In this document: piece by piece, positions 24,481 through 33,227 of the stretch | Position numbering within the stretch: the stretch's first letter is position 1 | Layout: the number at the start of each line of letters is the position of its first letter | Notes under the pieces: generated by a model | Databases searched by the model: none | The model's input: only the letters and a program-made list of their open reading frames with translations | What the model was told of the DNA's origin: nothing | Source: Bacillus cereus ATCC 14579 | GTDB lineage: Bacteria; Bacillota; Bacilli; Bacillales; Bacillaceae_G | DNA: 64,000 nucleotides | Assembly: GCF_000007825.1 (NCBI RefSeq) | Contig: NC_004722.1 | Span: forward strand, 1,342,501-1,406,500 | Direction: 5' to 3' | Program-made: the position numbers and the translations under genes

Positions 24481-25039
24481 AGGTACTGCCGCAGTACTGA
24501 TGAATGATAACATTGATACAGATCAAATTATTCCGAAGCAATATTTAAAGAGAATTGAAAGAACTGGGTTTGGGAAGTTTTTATTTGATGAGTGGCGATA
24601 TGATAATAATCGCCAAGAAAACCCTAATTTCCCGCTTAATGCACAAGAAAGAAAAGGAGCCAGCATATTAATTACAGGTGATAATTTTGGATGTGGCTCG
24701 TCAAGAGAACATGCTCCATGGGCACTTGCTGATTATGGTTTCCGCGTTATTATCGCTGGAGGATTTGCCGATATCTTTTATATGAATTGTATGAAGAATG
24801 GCATGTTACCGATTGTAATGGATAAAGATATGCGTGAACAACTTGCTAAAACAGATGCGAGGGAACAAATTACAGTTGATTTAGAAAATGAAATAATGAC
24901 AACGAATACGCATAGATTCCATTTTACGATCGAGAAAATGTGGAAAGAGAAGTTATTAAATGGTTTAGATGAAATTAGTATTACAATGCAATATGAACAA
25001 GAAATAAAAGAGTATGAAAGAAAAGTGGCTTTACATTAA
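24458..25039 (+). CDS. leuD: 3-isopropylmalate dehydratase small subunit
   Basis: A 193-residue swivelling-domain subunit that completes the isopropylmalate isomerase with LeuC. Motifs NIDTDQIIPKQYLK (about 16-29) and GDNFGCGSSREHAPWAL (about 67-83) are the substrate loops of the family. ATG at 24458 is chosen over ATG at 24455, because AAGGAG is 7 bases upstream. It is the last gene of ilv-leu. No terminator hairpin separates it from the his promoter, so read-through into the his leader is possible. Confidence 0.93.
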   Translation: MEPFRIHKGTAAVLMNDNIDTDQIIPKQYLKRIERTGFGKFLFDEWRYDNNRQENPNFPLNAQERKGASILITGDNFGCGSSREHAPWALADYGFRVIIAGGFADIFYMNCMKNGMLPIVMDKDMREQLAKTDAREQITVDLENEIMTTNTHRFHFTIEKMWKEKLLNGLDEISITMQYEQEIKEYERKVALH

Positions 25040-25066
25040 AAAAAATGACGGAATATTAAAAATGTA

Positions 25067-25095
25067 TTTACATTCAAAATTAACTGTTATATACT
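25067..25095 (+). promoter_or_regulatory. Sigma-A promoter of the his operon
   Basis: TTTACA (25067-25072), a 17-bp spacer and TATACT (25090-25095), starting transcription about 30 bp before the leader-peptide ATG. Confidence 0.75.
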
Positions 25096-25129
25096 ATGTG
25101 AAAATCAGAGGAGAAAGGGAGTAAGTATT

Positions 25130-25183
25130 ATGAATATCGTGCAATCTATTACAATGCTTACACAACTACATCATCATACATGA
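25130..25183 (+). CDS. His leader peptide
   Basis: A 17-codon frame, MNIVQSITMLTQLHHHT, with three successive CAT (His) codons at 25169-25177 and TGA at 25181-25183. A strong AGGAGAAAGGGAG lies just before the ATG, and it precedes the his operon with a downstream attenuator. Like the his and trp leader peptides of enterobacteria, it should measure charged tRNA-His by ribosome stalling. Confidence 0.8.
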   Translation: MNIVQSITMLTQLHHHT

Positions 25184-25293
25184 AACCCTTGAACCTAGCG
25201 TGAAAACGTGTAGGTACAAGGGTTATTCCCGTTGTACCTACACTCTACTGAAGAGCCTTGTAGGTATTTTGTCTACAAGGCTCTTTTTATTTT
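25184..25293 (+). promoter_or_regulatory. His operon transcription attenuator
   Basis: Segments: A (25184-25197, AACCCTTGAACCTA), B (25211-25224), C (25228-25241) and the terminator arms E (25253-25263, GAGCCTTGTAG) and F (25273-25283, CTACAAGGCTC, then TTTTTATTTT). A pairs B at 13 of 14 positions; B (25210-25219) pairs C (25232-25241) at 10 of 10; C (25235-25241) pairs the terminator 5' arm (25260-25266) at 7 of 7; E pairs F at 11 of 11. A begins one base after the stop codon. A ribosome stalled at His codons would leave A free (A:B, C:E, antitermination), while one at the stop would mask A (B:C, E:F, termination). Confidence 0.75.
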
Positions 25294-25349
25294 CGGCTTA
25301 GGGGAATGAAATAGGCATACATTAGAAGGGGAAAGGTGTGAAAATTTAG

Positions 25350-26612
25350 ATGACAAAATGGAAACGAGCAAACCCGAATGGAACGAGAGATTATTTATTC
25401 GAAGAATGTACGTTAATTGAAGAAGTAGAACAAAAATTAAGGCTTACTTTTTTAGAGAGAGGTTATGAGGAAATAAGAACACCTACAATTGAATTTTATG
25501 ATGTTTTTGCATTTCAAAATAGACCGATAGATGAAGAGAAGATGTATAAATTTTTTGATGAAAAGGGAAGGATTATCGTTTTACGTCCAGATATGACAAT
25601 TCCTTTAGCGAGAGTTATTGGAACACAGAGATGGGATACGCCACTTAAAGTGACGTATAGCGGGAATGTATTTCGAGCGAATGAATCCCATTCTGGAAAA
25701 TATAATGAAATCGTACAAAGTGGTATTGAAGTTATCGGGATTGATAATGTAAGAGCTGAAATTGAATGTGTAATAAGTGTCATTCAAGCACTTCAAAAGT
25801 TGAAGGTGCAATCTTTTACAATTGAGATTGGGCAAGTACAGTTATATAAATGTATTGTAAAAAAACTCTCCATCCAGGATGAAGAAGAAAGGGTACTTAG
25901 AACGTATATAGAAAGTAAAAATTATGCAGCCCTCTCAAATTTTATCGGAGAAAAGAAATTAGATCGATGCGATGAGACAGTAAGATTACTTGAGAAATTG
26001 CCAAGGCTATTTGGAAATTTAGAAGTTATTGAGGAAGCAGAAAAGCTTGCTTCAAGTAATGAAATGAAAATGGCAATTGCAAGAGTAAAAGAAATGTATG
26101 AAACAATTGAAATGTTAGGATATGGTTCTTACATATCAATTGATTTGGGCATGATTCAACACTTAGATTACTATACGGGTGTTATTTTCAAAGGATATAT
26201 ATATGAAATTGGAGAAGAAATCGTTAGTGGCGGAAGATACGATGAGCTAATTGGGAATTTTGGAGAAATGCTGCCAGCTGTTGGACTCGCGGTACAAGTA
26301 AATCAAATTGTGAAGGCACTGCAAGAGCAGCAAGAACCATATGAACGAAATCAAATTGATATTGTGATTCATTATGAGTTAAATAGATTAGCGGAAGCAG
26401 AAAGGTTACGAAATTTACTTCGAAAGGATGGGAAAAATGCTTGGTTATCTCTATTCTCTAATTTAAGCGATACCTTTCAATTTGCAAGAAAAAATAAAAT
26501 AGGAACGGTCGTTGAGGCACAGAATGAATACTTAGTGGAATATGTATGGAATGAGAAATGGGTAGTCCAGAAAGAAGGAGAGGCTTCATGCGTAACATTC
26601 AAATTGCGTTAA
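25350..26612 (+). CDS. hisZ: ATP phosphoribosyltransferase regulatory subunit
   Basis: A 420-residue paralogue of histidyl-tRNA synthetase lacking tRNA charging, needed to activate the short form of HisG. Class II synthetase motifs are recognisable: NPNGTRDYLFEE (about 9-20), RPDMTIPLARV (motif 2 region), VFRANESHSGKYNEIVQSGIEVIG, and the HisS-like region GMIQHLDYYTGVIFKGY with SGGRYDELIGNFG. The start is ATG at 25350. It is the first gene of hisZGDBHAFIE-J and overlaps hisG by 25 bases. Confidence 0.93.
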   Translation: MTKWKRANPNGTRDYLFEECTLIEEVEQKLRLTFLERGYEEIRTPTIEFYDVFAFQNRPIDEEKMYKFFDEKGRIIVLRPDMTIPLARVIGTQRWDTPLKVTYSGNVFRANESHSGKYNEIVQSGIEVIGIDNVRAEIECVISVIQALQKLKVQSFTIEIGQVQLYKCIVKKLSIQDEEERVLRTYIESKNYAALSNFIGEKKLDRCDETVRLLEKLPRLFGNLEVIEEAEKLASSNEMKMAIARVKEMYETIEMLGYGSYISIDLGMIQHLDYYTGVIFKGYIYEIGEEIVSGGRYDELIGNFGEMLPAVGLAVQVNQIVKALQEQQEPYERNQIDIVIHYELNRLAEAERLRNLLRKDGKNAWLSLFSNLSDTFQFARKNKIGTVVEAQNEYLVEYVWNEKWVVQKEGEASCVTFKLR

Positions 26613-27223
26613 CGAAAGGAAGATTAGAAAAACATGTCATTCCACTTTTTGAGCAGATTGGAATTGATTGTTCCGAGCTCAAAAATAAAGGTCGGAAGCT
26701 TGTATTTCAAAGTAAAAATACAAATGTTTCATTTATTTTAGTAAAAGCGGTTGATGTTGCTACTTATGTAGAACATGGGGTAGCTGATATTGGCATCGTT
26801 GGAAAAGATATTTTAATGGAAAACGAGAAAGATATTTATGAAATGCTGGATTTAGGAGTGGGGATTTGTAAGTTTTGTGTTGCTTCTATTCCTACGTATA
26901 ATCCGAAGAGTTACCGGAAGAAAAGAATCGCTACGAAATACCCCCATATTACTTCTACTTATTTTCATGATAAGGGAGAGGATGTAGAAATTATTAAGAT
27001 AGAAGGTTCTGTAGAAATCGCTCCTCTTCTTGGATTGGCAGATGCGATTGTAGATATTGTTGAAACAGGAAAAACATTACAAGAGAATGGACTCATTGTA
27101 TTTGAGGAAATGTACTTTATATCGGCTCGGATGATTGTAAATAAGGCAGCCTTAAAAACTAAAAAAGACGAAATATTCAGCATTATAAATATGATGGAGC
27201 AAGAAATCTTATCAGGGAAATAG
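26588..27223 (+). CDS. hisG: ATP phosphoribosyltransferase, short form
   Basis: A 211-residue catalytic subunit for the first step of histidine synthesis (ATP plus PRPP to phosphoribosyl-ATP), feedback inhibited by histidine through HisZ. It begins MRNIQIALTKGRLEKH, with VKAVDVATYVEHGVADIGIVGKD and the PRPP loop region EGSVEIAPLLGLADAIVDIVETGKTL. It is of short type, without the C-terminal regulatory domain, consistent with the hisZ neighbour. The start is ATG at 26588 after GAAGGAGAGG, inside the end of hisZ. Confidence 0.95.
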   Translation: MRNIQIALTKGRLEKHVIPLFEQIGIDCSELKNKGRKLVFQSKNTNVSFILVKAVDVATYVEHGVADIGIVGKDILMENEKDIYEMLDLGVGICKFCVASIPTYNPKSYRKKRIATKYPHITSTYFHDKGEDVEIIKIEGSVEIAPLLGLADAIVDIVETGKTLQENGLIVFEEMYFISARMIVNKAALKTKKDEIFSIINMMEQEILSGK

Positions 27224-27234
27224 GAGGATTTAAA

Positions 27235-28524
27235 ATGGAAATCATTTATGAAGAATTTAAGGAGGCATTATCTAAAATAAAAGTGCTAAGAGAAAACGCT
27301 AATATAATAGAAGAAACTGTTCAAAGAAGTGTAAGAGAAATCATTAGACATGTAAGGGAAGGGAAAGATGAGGCTTTATCTTTCTATACAAAAAAGTTTG
27401 ATGGTGTAGAGATGAAAAATTTTCGTGTAAGTGAAGAAGAAATACAGCAAGCGAGTATGTTTGTAGAGAATTCATTTTTAGAAGCTTTAAAAGAGGCGAA
27501 GAAAAACGTTGTTTCGTATCACGAAAAGCAAAAGAAGCACTCAATATTCGATTGTGAAAGTAAAGGGATAATTAGAGGGCAACTCATTCGGCCGTTAGAA
27601 AATATAGGTGTATATGTACCGGGTGGGACAGCCTCATATCCTTCTTCAGTATTAATGAATGTATTGCCGGCGAAACTCGCAGGTGTGAAAAAGATTGTAA
27701 TGGTAACACCGCCGAGGAAAGGAGGAATTGATCCGCATATATTAGCTGCTGCAGATCTTGCGGGAGTAGATGAAATTTATACGATAGGTGGCGCACAAGC
27801 AATTGCTGCTTTAGCATACGGGACGGAATCGATTCCGAAAGTGGATAAAATAGTTGGACCGGGAAATTTGTACGTCGCTCTAGCGAAACGAGAAGTATAC
27901 GGAATAGTAAATATCGATATGATTGCTGGTCCATCAGAAATTGTAGTTGTCGCGGATGAAACAGGTAATGCAAAATATATCGCAGCGGATTTATTATCGC
28001 AAGCAGAGCATGATGAGAGAGCAACGGCGATTTGTATTACAACGAATATGGAACTAGCTAAAGAAGTGGAAAAAGAGGTAGAAAGACAGTTAGAAACGTT
28101 ACCAAGAAGTGAAATTGCACGTGAATCAATAAATAGAAATGGAGCCATCTTTATCGTTCCTTCTTTAGAGGAGGCGCTAAAGTTATCAAATGAAATTGCT
28201 CCAGAACATTTAGAGTTACATATAAAAGAACCAATGAATGCTCTAGATTATGTGAAACATGCAGGCTCTATTTTCCTTGGGCCATATTCACCTGAACCGC
28301 TCGGGGATTATTTAGCGGGACCGAATCATGTATTACCAACGAGCGGAACGGCAAGATTTTTTTCTCCGTTATCAGTCGATGATTTCGTGAAAAAATCAAG
28401 TTTTATTTCTTATACGGAGGAGGCATTAAAAAATGTACAGCATCATATTGTAGAGCTTGCAAATAAAGAAGGGTTACATGCACATGCGAGAGCAATCCAA
28501 ATAAGGTTTGAGGAGGAAAAATAA
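27235..28524 (+). CDS. hisD: Histidinol dehydrogenase
   Basis: A 429-residue zinc enzyme doing the last two oxidations, histidinol to histidine, with NAD. PGGTASYPSSVLMNVLPAK, GGAQAIAALAYGTESIPKVD and DLLSQAEHDERATAI (zinc ligands Gln/His) are present, and the catalytic EIAPEHLELH is near residue 322. AGGAGGATT precedes the ATG. The stop overlaps the hisB start (TAATG). Complete length for the family. Confidence 0.95.
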   Translation: MEIIYEEFKEALSKIKVLRENANIIEETVQRSVREIIRHVREGKDEALSFYTKKFDGVEMKNFRVSEEEIQQASMFVENSFLEALKEAKKNVVSYHEKQKKHSIFDCESKGIIRGQLIRPLENIGVYVPGGTASYPSSVLMNVLPAKLAGVKKIVMVTPPRKGGIDPHILAAADLAGVDEIYTIGGAQAIAALAYGTESIPKVDKIVGPGNLYVALAKREVYGIVNIDMIAGPSEIVVVADETGNAKYIAADLLSQAEHDERATAICITTNMELAKEVEKEVERQLETLPRSEIARESINRNGAIFIVPSLEEALKLSNEIAPEHLELHIKEPMNALDYVKHAGSIFLGPYSPEPLGDYLAGPNHVLPTSGTARFFSPLSVDDFVKKSSFISYTEEALKNVQHHIVELANKEGLHAHARAIQIRFEEEK

Positions 28525-29108
28525 TGCGTCAGTCCAGTCAAGCACGTGAGACGACAGAAACAAAAATTAAATTAAATTTGCAGCTTGATGAAAGTACAAA
28601 TGTATCTATTCAAACAGGGGTTGGTTTTTTCGATCATATGCTTACTTTATTTGCTAGACATGGAAGATTTGGATTGCAGGTTGAAGCAGAAGGTGATGTA
28701 TTTGTCGATGCACATCACACCGTTGAAGATGTTGGAATTGTACTTGGAAATTGCTTGAAAGAAGCATTGCAAAACAAAGAGGGAATTAATCGTTACGGTT
28801 CTGCGTATGTACCGATGGATGAATCTTTAGGATTTGTCGCAATTGATATAAGTGGACGCTCATATTGTGTATTTCAAGGGGAATTAACAAATCCGAAGCT
28901 CGGGGATTTTGATACAGAATTGACGGAAGAATTTTTTAGAGCAGTTGCACATGCTGCCAATATTACATTACATGCGCGCGTTCTATACGGAAGTAATACA
29001 CATCACAAAATTGAAGCATTATTTAAAGCTTTTGGTAGAGCGCTTAGAGAAGCGGTCGAAAAAAATGCCAACATTACTGGTGTAAATTCAACGAAAGGAA
29101 TGTTGTAA
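28524..29108 (+). CDS. hisB: Imidazoleglycerol-phosphate dehydratase
   Basis: A 194-residue manganese enzyme (IGPD) of the sixth step. The repeated His-rich metal motifs DAHHTVEDVGI (about 68-78) and SNTHHKIEALFKAFGRAL (about 157-174) are both present, as is FDHMLTLFARHG. It is the monofunctional form, not fused to a phosphatase domain, so the pathway needs a separate histidinol-phosphatase. Translation is coupled to hisD by TAATG. Confidence 0.95.
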   Translation: MRQSSQARETTETKIKLNLQLDESTNVSIQTGVGFFDHMLTLFARHGRFGLQVEAEGDVFVDAHHTVEDVGIVLGNCLKEALQNKEGINRYGSAYVPMDESLGFVAIDISGRSYCVFQGELTNPKLGDFDTELTEEFFRAVAHAANITLHARVLYGSNTHHKIEALFKAFGRALREAVEKNANITGVNSTKGML

Positions 29109-29738
29109 TTGATTGCCATTATAGATTATGGAATGGGGAATATTCGCAGTGTAGAGCAAGCATTAAAATATATTGGCGCAGAGTACATTGTAACGAGTGA
29201 TAAAAAAGAGATATTGAGAAGCGATGGCGTGATTTTACCGGGAGTAGGTGCATTTCCGAAAGCGATGGACGTATTAGAAGAAAGAGATTTAGTGTGTGTA
29301 CTAAAAGAGGTTTGTGATATAGGAAAACCACTCCTCGGTATATGTTTGGGCATGCAGCTTTTATTTGAACGAAGTGAGGAACTAAAAGATTGTAGCGGGT
29401 TAGGTTTACTACCAGGGGAAATTCGTAAGTTAAAAGTTTCGTATAAAATTCCTCATATGGGATGGAATGAATTAAGGAAGGAAAGAGAATTTCCGCTTTG
29501 GAATGGATTAGTGGATGGTTCTTTCGTGTATTATGTTCACTCATATTACGCGGATTGTCCAGATGAAATTGTATGCGGAGTAAGTGATTATGGAATGCAA
29601 GTACCAGGGTTTGTCGCGAAAGGAAATGTATTTGGTGCACAGTTTCATCCAGAAAAAAGTGGCGAAATTGGCATGCAAATATTAAAAAATTTTCAAGGGG
29701 TGGTAGAAGCATGGAAATCTTCCCAGCTATCGATTTAA
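29109..29738 (+). CDS. hisH: Imidazole glycerol phosphate synthase glutaminase subunit
   Basis: A 209-residue class I glutamine amidotransferase that feeds ammonia to HisF. The nucleophile Cys is in [10 protein letters not shown] and the His/Glu pair of the triad in FHPEKSG near residues 178-184. It starts with TTG at 29109 immediately after the hisB stop; AAAGGA is upstream within hisB. It overlaps hisA by 28 bases. Confidence 0.93.
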
Positions 29739-30430
29739 AAGAAGGACGATGCGTTAGACTTTATCAAGGAGAGTTTAGTAAAGAAACGGTGATGAATGAA
29801 GATCCAGTAGCGCAGGCGATCATATTTGAAAAGCTTGGAGCGGAAATACTACACATTGTTGATTTAGACGGTGCAATTGCTGGCGAGTCTTTAAATTTGC
29901 CCGTCATTGAAAAAATCTGCAAGGCGGTACGTATTCCTGTGCAAGTGGGAGGAGGAATTCGTTCACTTGTAACGGTGGAGAAGTTATTGTCAGCAGGTGT
30001 AGAAAAAGTGATTTTAGGAACAGCAGCTCTTTATGATAAGTCATTTTTAGAGGAAGCAGTTCGTCTATATAAAGAGAAAATCATTGTTGGAATTGATGCG
30101 AAAAATGGTTTCGTAGCAACGAGAGGTTGGCTTGATCTATCTGAAATTTCTTACGTTAGTTTAGCGAAACAAATGGAAAGTTTAGGTGTTCAAACGATTG
30201 TGTTTACAGACATTTCGAAAGACGGGACGCTTGCAGGTCCAAATTTTGAACAATTAGCGATACTTCAAAAAAGTGTGGGCATTCGTCTCATCGCTTCTGG
30301 AGGAGTGGCATCTATTCAAGATGTGAAAAAGTTAAATGATATGAATATATATGGTGTCATAATTGGAAAGGCGCTTTACGAGAAAACGATTGATTTAGAA
30401 GAAGTATTACAGGTAACGAAGTTATGTTAG
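29711..30430 (+). CDS. hisA: ProFAR isomerase
   Basis: A 239-residue (beta-alpha)8 barrel that isomerises ProFAR to PRFAR. The catalytic Asp8 equivalent lies in [16 protein letters not shown], the second Asp region is [15 protein letters not shown], and the phosphate-binding glycine loops VGGGIRS and ASGGVAS are clear. It overlaps hisH (28 bases) and hisF (7 bases), so the three are tightly coupled. Confidence 0.95.
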
Positions 30431-31182
30431 CGAAACGAATTATTCCATGTCTAGATGTGAAAGAAGGGCGAGTCGTAAAGGGTGTAAATTTTATAGGATT
30501 ACAAGATGTCGGTGATCCGGTTGAAATAGCTGAAGCATATAACGAGGCAGGGGCAGATGAAATCGTATTTTTAGATATTACGGCGACTCATGAAGGAAGA
30601 AAAACGATTATAGATGTTGTAGAAAAAACAGCAGCAAAAGTATTTATTCCTCTTACGGTTGGCGGGGGGATATCAAGTGTGAAAGATATGTACAATTTAC
30701 TAAGAGCTGGGGCAGACAAAGTTTCAATAAACTCAGCGGCAGTGCGAAACCCGAAGTTAATAGAAGAAGGGGCAGAACACTTTGGATCACAATGTATTGT
30801 CGTGGCAATTGATGCTAGAAAAGTAGCAGAAGGTAAATGGAACGTATATGTCAACGGCGGAAGAGTTGACACAGGAATGGATGCCATAGAATGGGCGAAG
30901 CGTGTTGTTAAACTTGGGGCAGGTGAAATTTTGTTAACGAGTATGGATGCAGATGGAACGAAAAGCGGATATGACCTTCGTTTAACAGAAGAAATTTCAA
31001 AAAGTGTTTCTATTCCAGTCATCGCATCAGGAGGCTGTGGTCATACGGATCATATTATAGAAGTTTTTCAAAAGACAACGGTTGATGCAGCGTTAGCGGC
31101 ATCCATCTTTCATTATGGTGAGGCGACAGTGCAGAGTGTAAAGCGAAAATTAAGAGATGCAAATATTGAGGTGCGGTTATGA
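30424..31182 (+). CDS. hisF: Imidazole glycerol phosphate synthase cyclase subunit
   Basis: A 252-residue (beta-alpha)8 cyclase that joins ammonia from HisH to [21 protein letters not shown] (about 8-23) holds catalytic Asp11, [11 protein letters not shown] follows, [13 protein letters not shown] contains the second Asp, and VGGGISS plus ASGGCGH bind phosphate. Start ATG at 30424; its end overlaps hisI by four bases (ATGA). Confidence 0.95.
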
Positions 31183-31484
31183 AACCTAATTTTTCAAAAG
31201 GATTAATACCGGCAATTGTCATCGAAGAAGGTACGAAAGACGTTTTAATGCTAGCTTATATGAATGAAGAAGCATATAAAAAAACGTTAGAGACGAAAAG
31301 AACATGGTTTTATTCTCGTTCGAGGCAGTCGTTATGGAATAAGGGGGAAACATCAGGGAATGTTCAATATGTGCAATCTTTATATTTAGATTGTGATCAA
31401 GATTCAATTGTTGTGAATGTGAAACAAGTAGGACCTGCTTGTCATACGGGAGAGAAGACATGTTTTTACTATCAAATTATATAG
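31179..31484 (+). CDS. hisI: Phosphoribosyl-AMP cyclohydrolase
   Basis: A 101-residue zinc and magnesium enzyme, the third step. The family motif [19 protein letters not shown] is followed by [12 protein letters not shown], with conserved aspartates, and the Zn cysteines in [17 protein letters not shown]. It is a separate protein from HisE, unlike the fused HisIE of some bacteria. Coupled to hisF by ATGA. Confidence 0.95.
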
Positions 31485-31494
31485 GGGGATACAT

Positions 31495-31818
31495 ATGGAA
31501 AATGCCTTTAAGTTGCTGTATAAAACAATTGAAGAACGAAAGGGAAGCCCACTTCCTGAATCGTATACAAATTATTTATTTTCAAAAGGAGAAGATAAAA
31601 TTTTAAAGAAGATTGGTGAAGAGTGTGCTGAAGTAATTATCGCATGTAAAAATAATGATAAAGAAGAAGTAGTGAAAGAAATGGTTGATGTATTTTATCA
31701 CTGTTTCGTTTTATTAGCTGAAAAAAATATTGCATTGGAAGATGTGATGCGAGAGGTGAAAGAACGAAATGGAAAGCTTTCGAGAGTTGGGGATAGAAGG
31801 GAAATAGATACATTATAA
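31495..31818 (+). CDS. hisE: Phosphoribosyl-ATP pyrophosphohydrolase
   Basis: A 107-residue MazG-like all-helical enzyme, the second step. KKIGEECAEVIIACKNND and EMVDVFYHCFVLLAEKN give the Mg-binding Glu/Asp residues. ATAGGGGGA precedes the ATG. Ten bases separate it from hisI. Confidence 0.95.
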   Translation: MENAFKLLYKTIEERKGSPLPESYTNYLFSKGEDKILKKIGEECAEVIIACKNNDKEEVVKEMVDVFYHCFVLLAEKNIALEDVMREVKERNGKLSRVGDRREIDTL

Positions 31819-31830
31819 GGGGGAATGTAT

Positions 31831-32847
31831 ATGAAAGTAGATTATCATCTTCACTTATAAGAAGGACCGTATTCAATAGGATGGCTTGCTAAAATAAATG
31901 AAGCGTTGGAATGTTATGAACCGCTTCAAGAAAGACATTCTATTGATTGGCTTATGAAAACACAAGAGCGTTTGCAAAAGCGTGTGAAGGAAGGGCCATT
32001 TACAACAGAATGGATAGATCTATATTTAGAAGAAGCTGTGCGAAAAGGAATAAAAGAAGTGGGAATTGTTGATCATCTATATCGTTTTCATGAAGCAAAA
32101 GGATATTATGAAAAATATGTAGATATTAGTGATTCTAAGCTCGGTCGTATACAGAAAGAATGGTTAGATCAAGTAAAGGTAGTTTCACTGTATGATTTTA
32201 CAAAGGCAATTGAAGAGGCGAAAGAACGATGGGGGAAAAGAGGTGTCACACTTAAACTTGGAATTGAAGCGGATTATTTTATTGGTTGTGAAGGAGAGTT
32301 AAAAGAATTATTAGCGCTAGGAGACTTTGATTATGTAATTGGTTCCGTTCATTTTCTAAATGGCTGGGGATTTGATAATCCAGATACGAAAGAATATTTT
32401 GAGGTGCATGACCTACGCGCATTATATGATATGTTTTTTAAAACAGTTGAGAGTGCGATTCGTACCGAGTTATTTGATATTATCGCTCATCTTGATAATA
32501 TAAAGGTATTTAATTATCGATTGGATGAGAATGAACAGCTTTCTTATTATGAGGAAATTGCCTGTGCATTAGTAGAAACGAATACGGCAACAGAAATAAA
32601 TGCAGGATTATACTATCGTTATCCTGTTCGTGAAATGTGCCCAAGTCCACTATATTTACAAGTATTAGCTAAGTATGGTGTTCCAATTACGATTTCTTCG
32701 GATGCCCATTACCCAAATGATTTAGGGAATTATGTACAAGAAAATATACAAACATTACGAGCTCACGGTGTTACTCAGGTTGCAACATTTACGAAGCGAG
32801 CAAGAGTAATGAGGTCGCTTGAAGAAGAAGTAACAAATTCAAAATGA
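31831..32847 (+). pseudogene. hisJ: Histidinol-phosphatase (PHP family), nonsense at codon 10
   Basis: AAGGGGGAATGTAT precedes ATG at 31831. The frame reads MKVDYHLHL then TAA (31858-31860), then EGPYSIGWLAKINEALECYE and continues without further stops to 32847, giving 338 codons, a normal HisJ/YtvP-type length. The lost start holds the DYHLHL metal motif (HxH) of the PHP domain. Later motifs are intact (EADYFIG, SVHFLNGWG, IAHLDN, SSDAHYP). A G to T change (GAA to TAA) at codon 10 is the simplest cause. An internal restart would lack HxH and is not expected to be active, so the histidine pathway would need another phosphatase. Confidence 0.88.
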
Positions 32848-32915
32848 AACGCAATTTTTTGATGAAAACTGTCCTTTTTGTTCAAAATAAGAAAGAATGA
32901 AAAGGAGGGTAAGAA

Positions 32916-33083
32916 ATGGCGAAACAACAAAACAAACAAAATGTACAAGGTGCACAGCAACAAGCTTATACTTCTGAAACGAATGCTGCATCTCAATCGG
33001 TTATTGAGGAGCAAATTAGCGATACGGTTGCAGAAGGAACTATTGATGTGAAGCTTGGAAAAGAATCGCAGGAAAAAGCGTAA
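32916..33083 (+). CDS. DUF4025/YozQ-like small protein
   Basis: A 55-residue hydrophilic protein, Gln- and Asn-rich at the N terminus, with SVIEEQISDTVAEGTIDVKL near the C-terminal half. The EQ(I/V)SDTxxEGTID pattern is that of DUF4025 (YozQ), found in Bacillus. AAAGGAGGG precedes the ATG. Function unknown; the composition is like small sporulation-associated proteins. It is followed by its own terminator. Confidence 0.7.
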   Translation: MAKQQNKQNVQGAQQQAYTSETNAASQSVIEEQISDTVAEGTIDVKLGKESQEKA

Positions 33084-33118
33084 GAAGAGGGGAGAGTTGC
33101 ATCTCCTCTTTTTTCATG
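33084..33118 (+). terminator. Terminator after the DUF4025-like gene
   Basis: AAGAGGGGAGA and TCTCCTCTT around GTTGCA, then TTTTTTC. Confidence 0.8.
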
Positions 33119-33227
33119 GAAAAGTGTCGATTTTCAAAACTATAATCAAATTCCTTGGTTTTTATATGTGGATTTCTTACAATGAAATATAAGAGATGTC
33201 TTATTTTCTATAGAAGAGGTGTTAGTA

